The position numbers and the translations under genes are program-made. DNA of 64,000 nucleotides from Pseudomonadota bacterium (GTDB lineage Bacteria; Pseudomonadota; Alphaproteobacteria; Caulobacterales; Caulobacteraceae): assembly GCA_023456105.1 (NCBI GenBank), contig JAEYAO010000100.1, positions 1 through 64,000 of the forward strand, read 5' to 3'. How positions within the stretch are numbered: the first letter of the stretch is position 1; each line of letters opens with the position of its first letter. The notes under the pieces are model-generated. The model saw nothing but the letters and a program-made list of their open reading frames with translations. It had not been told where the DNA came from and did no database searches. Below, piece by piece: positions 48,744 to 55,671 of this stretch.

Positions 48744-50665
48744 TTGGCGGCGGGCGTGGTCGCCGGCGCGGCGGGCGTCGCCTGATCCGACAGACCCAGC
48801 GCGCGACGCGCGGCCGCGGGATCGTTCTTGGCCTTGGAGCGAGCCGCGCCGGCCGTCAGCGAGCTTTCGACCATCGACTGCACCAGCTCGGAGGTGAGGC
48901 GCGGACGCACCTGTTCGGCCAACGGCCCGGCGATGGCGGGCGAGGCGGCGCGCACGTCGTCCACGCGGCCGACGGCGACGGCGGTTTCCGAAGCGGGCTG
49001 GACGAACACCTGGCCCTTGCCCTGACCGAACAGCCCCTGCAGCAGGCCCTGGCCGAGCGCCTGGGTGGTTTCGGGATTGCGCACCACGCCCGTTCGGGTC
49101 GTCAGCGTCGCATTGGCCGAACGCGCAACGGCGGCGATGTCCTCACCGGCGCGAACGCGACCGGCCAGCTCATTGGCCTTGGCGGTGATGCGCTTGAGGT
49201 TCTCGCGACGCAGCCATTCGGTCGTCAGGGGTGCGCGGACTTCGTTCAGAGAAGGCAGGGCGGCGGGGCGCACATCATCGACGCGAACGGCGAAATACTG
49301 GCCCTGTCCGGCGTCGACCACGTCGCTCTCGCCGCCCTTGCCGAGGTCCCAAGCGGTTTCAAAGATCTGCGGCGGAGCGTTCAGCGCCTGGCCGTTCGGC
49401 AGCTTTCCGTCCTGGGTGAAGGGCGGCAGCTGAACGATGCGGGCGCCGACCTGGCGAGCGGCGTCGGCCAGGTTGCGGCCTTCCGACCGGGCCTTCTCAT
49501 AGGCTTCGACCTTGGCGTAGGTCGCGCCCTTGGCGTCCTCCTCGCGCAACTCCTGGATCAGGCCCTGGCGGGCGTTCTCCAGGGTCGCCTCCTGGCCGGG
49601 CTGGATGCCGGTGACCTTGGCGACGGCGAAGCCGACGCCGGCCTGGATGGGATCGGACACCTGATTGTTCTGCAGGCCGAAGACGGCCGCCGCCACCGCC
49701 TGGTCGCCGACGGCGGCGCGCGGCTGGTCGGTGAACGTCGCGGGCTGCAGGCTGTTGGCGCGTCCGACGTTCTCGGGCGTCTGGCCTGCACGCAGAGCCG
49801 CCGCGATGCGGGTGGCGATCTCGCGGTTCGGCGCGGTCAGGGTGACAAAGGTCCGGCGTTCCGGCTGTCCCAGCGTGGCCTTCTTGAACTCGAACCGCTC
49901 CTGAATGCGCTGCTCGGAGATGGGCGCGGTGCGCGCCGCCTCGTCCGGCGTGAACAGGACCACCGAGGCGATCCGCAGCTCGGGGCTGCGCAGGCGTGCG
50001 GCGTTCTCGTTGATGAAGGCGGTCAGTTGCGCGTCGGTCGGGTTCGGGGCGGCGCCCGCCATGGCCTGGGTGACCTCGAACCAGCGGCCGTCGCGGGTTT
50101 CGAAGGCCTGTCCGGCGAGAAGCGCCCCGTAAACGCGGGGCACGCGCGCGCCGGCGAAGACGGCCGCGCCGAAATGCTCGATCACATACTGGTCACGCAG
50201 GTCCTGCTCCAGCTGTGCGGCGGTGACGTTCTGCTGAGCCAGCGCCTGCTGGTACTGCTCCTGGTCGAACTGGCCGGTGACCGAGTTGAAGAAGGCCGGG
50301 ATCTGGCGGATCTGCTTGATGATCAGCGCCTGACCGGGACGTACGCCGGCCTTCCACGCCCAGTTCAGGAAGCCCAGCTGCTGCGTTTGGCTTTCCAAGA
50401 AACGGGTGTGGATGTTCTCGGCCACCATGTCCTCGATGGTCACGGGGCGACCCGCCTGCTCCTGCAGATTGGCGCGAACGCGATCCATCGAGGAGCGGAA
50501 GGTCGCCTCGTCCATGGTGCGGTCGCCGGCGTCGATGACGTGCTTGGGACCCAGGTTCGAGAAGACGTCCATGCGGGCGCCTACGATCACGAAGCTGATC
50601 ATGATCAGCACAAACAGGCCGATGGCCCACTTGGACCGGGAGAAGTCGCGGAAGCTGGAGATCAT
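48740..50665 (-). CDS. ppiD: PpiD-like periplasmic peptidyl-prolyl isomerase / SurA-N domain protein
   Basis: Inner-membrane-anchored folding factor near the Sec exit. The 641 residues start with MISSFRDFSRSKWAIGLF, one transmembrane helix (about 13-32), a SurA N-like domain (VIDAGDRTMDEATFRSSMDR), then a parvulin-like (Rotamase_2) region around 240-360 and a long helical C-terminal part. The parvulin core looks degenerate, as in many PpiD proteins, so a chaperone role is more certain than isomerase activity. ATG50665 is the conserved start; the longer open frame upstream overlaps tpiA. Cotranscribed with trpE. Confidence 0.9.
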   Translation of the reverse strand: MISSFRDFSRSKWAIGLFVLIMISFVIVGARMDVFSNLGPKHVIDAGDRTMDEATFRSSMDRVRANLQEQAGRPVTIEDMVAENIHTRFLESQTQQLGFLNWAWKAGVRPGQALIIKQIRQIPAFFNSVTGQFDQEQYQQALAQQNVTAAQLEQDLRDQYVIEHFGAAVFAGARVPRVYGALLAGQAFETRDGRWFEVTQAMAGAAPNPTDAQLTAFINENAARLRSPELRIASVVLFTPDEAARTAPISEQRIQERFEFKKATLGQPERRTFVTLTAPNREIATRIAAALRAGQTPENVGRANSLQPATFTDQPRAAVGDQAVAAAVFGLQNNQVSDPIQAGVGFAVAKVTGIQPGQEATLENARQGLIQELREEDAKGATYAKVEAYEKARSEGRNLADAARQVGARIVQLPPFTQDGKLPNGQALNAPPQIFETAWDLGKGGESDVVDAGQGQYFAVRVDDVRPAALPSLNEVRAPLTTEWLRRENLKRITAKANELAGRVRAGEDIAAVARSANATLTTRTGVVRNPETTQALGQGLLQGLFGQGKGQVFVQPASETAVAVGRVDDVRAASPAIAGPLAEQVRPRLTSELVQSMVESSLTAGAARSKAKNDPAAARRALGLSDQATPAAPATTPAAK

Positions 50666-50716
50666 CGATGAAACCGGGCGATGGCGGACGCGAGCGTCAC
50701 AGGGCGATATGCACGG

Positions 50717-50746
50717 CGTATAGGCGGGGGCGGCACGCCGCCGCAA
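50717..50746 (-). promoter_or_regulatory. candidate ppiD-trpE promoter
   Basis: On the minus strand TTGCGG (50746-50741), an 18-base spacer and TATACG (50722-50717), about 50 bases upstream of the ppiD start. It lies in the 151-base divergent gap shared with tpiA. Confidence 0.4.
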
Positions 50747-50816
50747 GAACAGCTTCGGGGCCGCATTGCGGCGAAGGGTCTTGGCTTGGCATGCCGCCCT
50801 GCCTAGACAGGGAGGC

Positions 50817-51569
50817 ATGAAACAATCCGTGAAGATGATCGCCGGCAACTGGAAAATGAACGGGCTGGGCGCCCAGATCGACGAGGCGCGCGCCGTGGAC
50901 GCCGACCTGCGCCGCCAGCCCGCGCCTTGCCGGGTGGTGATCTGTCCGCCGGCGACACTGATCCATCGGCTGGAGACGGCGGTGCGAGGCGGCTCCATCG
51001 AGGTGGGGGGGCAGGACTGCCACTCCGAAAGCTGCGGCGCCTTCACCGGCTCGGCCTCGGCGGAGATGCTGGAGGACGCCGGAGCGACGCTGGTGATTCT
51101 GGGGCACTCGGAACGCCGCGACGCCTTCCGCGAAAGCGATGCCGAGGTCGCGGCCAAGGTCGAGGCGGCGCTCGCCCACGGGCTGGAACCGATCGTCTGC
51201 GTGGGCGAGCGGCTGGAGGATCGGGACGCCGGCAGGGCGGTCGATGTCGTGACGGCGCAGGTCTCTGGATCGCTGCCGGACGGCTTGGCGGGCAAGGGGT
51301 TCGCCGTCGCCTATGAGCCCATCTGGGCGATCGGCACCGGCCGCACGCCGACCCGCGACGAGATCGCCGAGGTGCATGCGGCGATTCGCCGGACGCTGGT
51401 CGAGCGGTTCGGGGAGGGCGGACGCGCTGCTCCGATCCTCTATGGCGGCTCGGTCAACCCGGCGAACGCCGCGGCCATTCTGCAGACACCGGAGGTCGGC
51501 GGTGCCCTGGTTGGCGGGGCTTCGCTCAAGGCCGCGGATTTCCTCCGCATCATCCGCGCGGCGGGCTGA
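50817..51569 (+). CDS. tpiA: triosephosphate isomerase
   Basis: Interconverts dihydroxyacetone phosphate and glyceraldehyde 3-phosphate. The 250-residue TIM barrel has AGNWKMNG (Lys13), the catalytic His in GHSERR (about 97-102) and Glu167 in AYEPIWAIGTG. ATG50817 follows AGGGAGG. It is divergent from ppiD and followed by secG, the usual tpiA-secG-pyrG order of alphaproteobacteria. Confidence 0.98.
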   Translation: MKQSVKMIAGNWKMNGLGAQIDEARAVDADLRRQPAPCRVVICPPATLIHRLETAVRGGSIEVGGQDCHSESCGAFTGSASAEMLEDAGATLVILGHSERRDAFRESDAEVAAKVEAALAHGLEPIVCVGERLEDRDAGRAVDVVTAQVSGSLPDGLAGKGFAVAYEPIWAIGTGRTPTRDEIAEVHAAIRRTLVERFGEGGRAAPILYGGSVNPANAAAILQTPEVGGALVGGASLKAADFLRIIRAAG

Positions 51570-51638
51570 GCGCTCATTTGCCCGCCGGGGGCTTCGGTGA
51601 TAGAGGCCGCCGCTTGATCGGCGCAGCTCCGCGCCCAC

Positions 51639-52100
51639 ATGATTGACGCCATGCTCCAGACCATCCTGCTCGTCGCCATCATCCTGGTCGCCATCTCGCT
51701 GACGGCCGTCGTGCTGCTGCAGCGGTCGGAAGGCGGCGCGCTCGGCATGGGCGGCGGACCGTCGGGCTTCATGACGGCGCGCGGCGCCGGAAACCTCTTG
51801 ACCACCGTCACCTGGTGGCTGGCGGGCGTGCTGTTCGCCCTGACCATCATCCTGACGATCGTCAGCAACATGGCGCGCGACAACTCGGTCATCGACGCCG
51901 ACGCGGTCGGCTCCATCGCGCTGGACAGCCAGCCGACCCAGAGCGCGCCCGCCCAGACCGCCCCGGCGCAAGCGCCCGCGCAGCCGGCCGCGCCCTCACT
52001 GGACGATCTGGAGAGCAGCCTCACCGCCTCGCCCAGCACCCCTTCGCAGGGCGGCACGCCGACCGAGGCCAGCCGTCCGAACCCCGCGCCTCAGCCGTAA
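51639..52100 (+). CDS. secG: preprotein translocase subunit SecG
   Basis: Non-essential partner of SecYE that assists protein export. Two membrane helices (about 5-24 and 53-75) with the conserved LLQRSEGGALGMGGG loop between. The C-terminal about 75 residues form a Pro/Ala/Gln/Ser-rich tail, longer than in E. coli (153 versus 110 residues) but usual in alphaproteobacteria. ATG51639 or ATG51651 may be used. A strong terminator follows. Confidence 0.95.
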   Translation: MIDAMLQTILLVAIILVAISLTAVVLLQRSEGGALGMGGGPSGFMTARGAGNLLTTVTWWLAGVLFALTIILTIVSNMARDNSVIDADAVGSIALDSQPTQSAPAQTAPAQAPAQPAAPSLDDLESSLTASPSTPSQGGTPTEASRPNPAPQP

Positions 52101-52124
52101 GGCTCCACGCAGACCAGACTACCC

Positions 52125-52157
52125 GAAAGCGCGCCGCCCGGCGCGCTTTCTTCTTTT
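52125..52157 (+). terminator. intrinsic terminator after secG
   Basis: GAAAGCGCGC (52125-52134) and GCGCGCTTTC (52141-52150) form a perfect 10-bp stem with a six-base loop, followed by TTCTTTT. It ends the tpiA-secG unit. Confidence 0.85.
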
Positions 52158-52169
52158 GATCAACAGTTT

Positions 52170-52201
52170 CTTCGCCCGAGCGGCTGGTCCGGCCGGCGAA
52201 G
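52170..52201 (+). other. hairpin in pyrG leader
   Basis: CTTCGCC (52170-52176) and GGCGAAG (52195-52201) form a perfect 7-bp outer stem with additional GC pairing inside, ending 21 bases before the pyrG ATG. It could affect pyrG translation or be a transcription feature; no T-run follows. Confidence 0.35.
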
Positions 52202-52222
52202 CTTGGAGTAAGGTGTCCGCCC

Positions 52223-53875
52223 ATGGCTCGCTATGTGTTCATCACCGGCGGCGTGGTTTCCTCGCTCGGAAAAGGCCTCGCCTCCGCCGCTCTCGGCGCC
52301 CTGTTGCAGGCGCGCGGCTACAAGGTCCGCCTGCGCAAGCTGGACCCCTATCTGAACGTCGATCCGGGCACGATGAGCCCGTATCAGCACGGCGAGGTCT
52401 TCGTCACCGACGACGGCGCCGAGACGGACCTCGACCTCGGCCACTATGAGCGCTTCACCGGCGTGTCGGCCGCCAAGTCTGACAACATCACCACCGGCCG
52501 CATCTACCAGACCATTCTGGAGAAGGAGCGGCGCGGAGACTATCTGGGCGCGACCGTTCAGGTCATTCCGCACGTCACCGACCAGATCAAGGCCTTCTGC
52601 CTGCGGGAAGCGCTGACCGACGCGGGCGAGGAGGTCGACTTCATCCTGGTCGAGATCGGCGGCACCGTCGGCGACATCGAAGGCCTGCCGTTCTTTGAAG
52701 CCATCCGCCAGCTGGGCCAGGACCTGCCGCGCGGCCAGAGCTGCTTTGTGCACCTGACGCTCTTGCCCTTCATCAAGACCGCCGGCGAAATGAAGACCAA
52801 GCCGACCCAGCACTCGGTCAAGGAGCTGCGCTCCATCGGCATCCAGCCGGACATCCTGCTGTGCCGCTGCGAGCAGCCGATCCCGGCCGAGGAGAAGCGC
52901 AAGATCGGCCTGTTCTGCAACGTGCGGGAATCCGGCGTGATCCAGGCCATGGACTCGGCCGACATCTACGCCGTGCCGCTAGACTATCACCGGGAGGGGC
53001 TGGACCGGGAGGTGCTGGCGCACTTCGGCGTGCAGGACGCGCCGGAGCCCGACCTGTCGCGCTGGACCGACATCGTCGATCGCCGCCTGAATCCGGAAGG
53101 CGAGGTCACCGTGGCGGTCGTCGGCAAGTACACGGTGCTAAAGGACGCCTACAAGTCGCTGATCGAGGCGCTGCACCACGGCGGCGTGCACAACCGGGTC
53201 AAGGTCAACATAGACTGGGTCGAGGCCGAGACTTTCGAAGGCGACACGGAGGCCTGCAACGCGCGGCTTCAGGGCGCCCACGCCATTCTGGTGCCCGGCG
53301 GCTTCGGCGAGCGCGGATCGGAGGGCAAGATCGAGGCGGCGCGGTTCGCCCGCGAGCGTAAGATCCCGTATTTCGGCATCTGCTTCGGCATGCAGATGGC
53401 AGTGATCGAGGCGGCGCGGAACCTGGCGGGCTTCCCCAAGGCCAGCTCGACCGAGTTCGGCCCGGCGGACGAGCCGGTGGTCGGCCTAATGACGGAGTGG
53501 ACCCAAGGCAACCAGCGGGTGCTGCGCCAGCAGGGCGGCGACCTGGGCGGCACCATGCGGCTGGGCGCCTACGACTCCACCCTGACGCCGGGATCGAAGA
53601 TCGCCGAGATGTATGGCTCGACCCACATCAGCGAGCGGCATCGCCACCGCTACGAGGTTAACATCAACTACCGCGAGGCCATCGAGCAGAAGGGCGGGCT
53701 GATCTTCGCCGGCCTGTCGCCCGACGGCGTGCTGCCCGAGACCGTGGAGCGGCCGGATCACCCCTGGTTCATCGGCGTCCAGTACCATCCGGAGCTGAAG
53801 AGCCGACCGTTCGCGCCGCACCCGCTGTTCGCCGGCTTCATCGAGGCGGCGCTGGTGCAGAGCCGGCTGGTCTGA
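52223..53875 (+). CDS. pyrG: CTP synthase
   Basis: Aminates UTP to CTP using glutamine. The 550 residues have the synthase domain (GGVVSSLGKGLASAALGALL; KLDPYLNVDPGTMSPYQHGE in part; VEIGGTVGDIE) and a glutamine amidotransferase domain with nucleophile Cys387 in YFGICFGMQMAV and the His-Glu pair in YHPELKSRP. ATG52223 is the conserved start. Downstream lies the rearranged region at 53876-54150. Confidence 0.98.
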   Translation: MARYVFITGGVVSSLGKGLASAALGALLQARGYKVRLRKLDPYLNVDPGTMSPYQHGEVFVTDDGAETDLDLGHYERFTGVSAAKSDNITTGRIYQTILEKERRGDYLGATVQVIPHVTDQIKAFCLREALTDAGEEVDFILVEIGGTVGDIEGLPFFEAIRQLGQDLPRGQSCFVHLTLLPFIKTAGEMKTKPTQHSVKELRSIGIQPDILLCRCEQPIPAEEKRKIGLFCNVRESGVIQAMDSADIYAVPLDYHREGLDREVLAHFGVQDAPEPDLSRWTDIVDRRLNPEGEVTVAVVGKYTVLKDAYKSLIEALHHGGVHNRVKVNIDWVEAETFEGDTEACNARLQGAHAILVPGGFGERGSEGKIEAARFARERKIPYFGICFGMQMAVIEAARNLAGFPKASSTEFGPADEPVVGLMTEWTQGNQRVLRQQGGDLGGTMRLGAYDSTLTPGSKIAEMYGSTHISERHRHRYEVNINYREAIEQKGGLIFAGLSPDGVLPETVERPDHPWFIGVQYHPELKSRPFAPHPLFAGFIEAALVQSRLV

Positions 53876-53973
53876 GCCGGCGGTTTGGTTAAATTCGCGT
53901 GATGGACGTGTGAAGGTGAGCGACCGCTGTTATCGTGCCTAGATGCTGCTGGAAGGCGAGCGGCGAGGCGGGC

Positions 53974-54150
53974 ATGGCGGGCGAGATCCTTTACTTCATC
54001 CATCGGCATTTTCGGCTACTGACCGTATTGGCGGGCGTGGGCGCGGCCGGCCTTCTGGTCCGTTTCGGCTCGGCCCTGCTGGGGCACGGACAGCGCTCGT
54101 CGGGATGCAGGGCGGTCTCGAGCGCCCAGGCATCGTTGCTCTCGTCGTGA
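53974..54150 (+). pseudogene. 5' fragment of an unknown membrane protein gene, cut at a junction
   Basis: The frame from ATG53974 encodes a basic/aromatic start (MAGEILYFIHRHFRLLTVLA) and a hydrophobic helix to about residue 32, like a signal anchor. After about position 54095 the sequence is the antisense of the neighbouring copper-type porin and the frame ends at 54150 with a non-natural tail. I read this as the beginning of a gene whose remainder was lost. It could also be a genuine short membrane protein. Confidence 0.3.
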
Positions 54151-55223
54151 TCGTTGGTCTTGCGACCCCACGCCAGGGTCGAGGACCACCAGCCGTCCGA
54201 CCCGAAGCGGCGGGTGTGGATGGCGCTGGCGGACCACTTCCGCTGGTCCTCGTCCGGCTCGAGCTGTTCAGGCGCTGAGACCTCGGCGTAGGAGACCTGA
54301 AGCGCCCATTCCGGCGTGGGATTGAACGAGCCGCGCACCGACCAGCTGTCCAGCCGCGGTTGTTCGATGTCCCAGCGGTCTTCATCCGGCTCGCGCCCTT
54401 TGAAAGCCGACCCTTCGATCTTGAAGCGATCGCGCGCCCAGCCCAGCGTCGTCACGCCAAAGACGATATGGGTCGAATCCAGCCAGTGGTGAGTGATCGG
54501 CGCTTCCGGGCTGTCCATGGCGCTCATGCGGTGCATGAAGGCAGGCGGCCCGAACGCCGGCTCCCCGGGCAGGCCGATGTAGGCGTAGACGCTGTCGGTC
54601 GGCGACAGCTGGCGCGAATAGCTAGCCGACAGCTCCATGAAGAGATCGTGCGGATGCTGGCGATCGACCAACGGGTCGACCCCGTCCGCCGTCTCGCCCG
54701 CCGCCAGCAGCAGCGGGTAGCCCGACTTGCCCATCAGAGGATCGGGGCTGAGCATGGCGCGCAGGTTCAGCTTGGATCCATCAGCGAAGTCGCGGCGCGC
54801 GGCGCCCATCACCATGCCCGCCGCAAAGGTCTTCGTGTCGCCCCGCAAACCATTCTGGTTGTCGTAGACGAGGTTCAGCAGGGCATGGCTCATCAACGTC
54901 CAGTCGCCGGCCCGCGCGTGCACGCCGCCGTGCTCGCCGAGGTCCGGCTGCCAGGCGGTGCCGGAGGCGTTGCGGGACATGGACCAGGGCCCGAGCGGGC
55001 TGGTCATGCCGGCGTGGCCGGCGGCGGCGTGATGGTCCATGGCCTCGTGATCATGAGCCATCGAGGAACGGTCGTGCGGCGCCGGCTGCTGCGGCGGTGC
55101 AGCCGGGGAAGAGCCGGTAGTCGTCGGCGCAGGATGGTGACTATGGTCCTGCGCCTTCGCCTCTGCAGCGAGAACAAGCAGGGATGCGCCGGCGGCGAGG
55201 CCGGCGAGGGAGCGGACAGCCAT
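53991..55223 (-). CDS. copper-island outer-membrane protein, C-terminus replaced
   Basis: Signal peptide (MAVRSLAGLAAGASLLVLAA to AKA), a His/Met-rich linker (DHSHH, AHDHEAMDHH), then a barrel-like protein with motifs I know from copper/metal-resistance island proteins: GTAWQPD, MLSPDPLMGKSGYPLLL, DRQHPHDLFMELSASYS, GEPAFGPPAFMHR and HHWLDSTHIVFGV. It is exported and probably outer-membrane. From about residue 370 (after DAWALETALHPDE) the sequence turns basic and unrelated, and the family's last 70-90 residues with the terminal strand are missing, so it is probably non-functional. 410 residues as read. AGGAGG precedes ATG55223. It follows the DUF2946-like gene with 57 bases between. Confidence 0.75.
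   Translation of the reverse strand: MAVRSLAGLAAGASLLVLAAEAKAQDHSHHPAPTTTGSSPAAPPQQPAPHDRSSMAHDHEAMDHHAAAGHAGMTSPLGPWSMSRNASGTAWQPDLGEHGGVHARAGDWTLMSHALLNLVYDNQNGLRGDTKTFAAGMVMGAARRDFADGSKLNLRAMLSPDPLMGKSGYPLLLAAGETADGVDPLVDRQHPHDLFMELSASYSRQLSPTDSVYAYIGLPGEPAFGPPAFMHRMSAMDSPEAPITHHWLDSTHIVFGVTTLGWARDRFKIEGSAFKGREPDEDRWDIEQPRLDSWSVRGSFNPTPEWALQVSYAEVSAPEQLEPDEDQRKWSASAIHTRRFGSDGWWSSTLAWGRKTNDHDESNDAWALETALHPDERCPCPSRAEPKRTRRPAAPTPANTVSSRKCRWMK
54095..54115. other. probable deletion/rearrangement junction
   Basis: Approximate point where the minus-strand copper-type porin stops resembling its family and where the plus-strand membrane-protein fragment also ends. The coincidence of two truncated genes in opposite orientation suggests one deletion or recombination event. 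No repeat or insertion sequence remains at the site. Confidence 0.5.
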
Positions 55224-55280
55224 GGCGGCGTCCTCCTTTCAGATCGTGACAAGGGTTCGCGCCGGGTCGGGCGCGGCGAG

Positions 55281-55616
55281 TCAGACGATCAGGAGGCGAG
55301 GCGGGCCGATGGCCGGGGCCGGAGACCGGCCGCGCAACAAGGTGGAGAGCGCGAACCCGGTCGAGGCGGCGCCCGTCTCCACCTGCTCCGGCGCGGCAGC
55401 CGGCAGGGGCGAGGCGGCGACGCAGACGACGCAGCAGGCCATGACTTTCACCGAGCGAGGCGCATCGGACGCCGGCTCGCCTGTATGGTGCGTCGCGGCG
55501 TTCCCGGTCTGGTGGCAGGGCGGATCGGATGCCGACGCGGCCGAGGCGGCGACGGCCCCCAGCGACAGCACCGACGCCACGCCCATCAGCATCAGGATGA
55601 ACCGCACGATCTTCAC
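55281..55616 (-). CDS. small exported Cys/His-containing protein, DUF2946-like
   Basis: 111 residues from GTG55616: a signal peptide (KIVRFILMLMGVASVLSLGA to ASA), a short mature part with PPCHQTGNAATHHTG and MACCVVCVAA, then a hydrophobic/Pro-rich tail ending PPRLLIV. This pattern (signal, Cys/His pairs, C-terminal PPR) is familiar from DUF2946-type proteins in copper-resistance gene groups, and it lies next to a copper-type porin. Metal binding by the Cys/His residues is inferred only. Confidence 0.65.
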   Translation of the reverse strand: MKIVRFILMLMGVASVLSLGAVAASAASASDPPCHQTGNAATHHTGEPASDAPRSVKVMACCVVCVAASPLPAAAPEQVETGAASTGFALSTLLRGRSPAPAIGPPRLLIV

Positions 55617-55634
55617 GGCTCCAGCATAGGGGCG

Positions 55635-55660
55635 GCCGCCGCGTGGGGCAACGCGGCGGC
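55635..55660 (-). terminator. GC-rich hairpin after oligopeptidase B gene
   Basis: GCCGCCGCG (55635-55643) and CGCGGCGGC (55652-55660) form a perfect 9-bp stem with an eight-base loop, 12 bases past the ptrB stop on the minus strand. No T-run follows; possible terminator between ptrB and the copper-type genes. Confidence 0.45.
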
Positions 55661-55671
55661 GGCAAGCACGG

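Noticed and set aside
50790..50816. TTGGCT-N17-TAGACA as tpiA promoter
   Set aside because: The -10 would lie eight bases from the ATG and overlap the good AGGGAGG ribosome binding site; a leaderless start with a strong ribosome binding site is contradictory.
53885..53905. TTAA-containing stretch after pyrG as a CtrA site
   Set aside because: The second half-site is TGAT instead of TTAA and spacing is not right.
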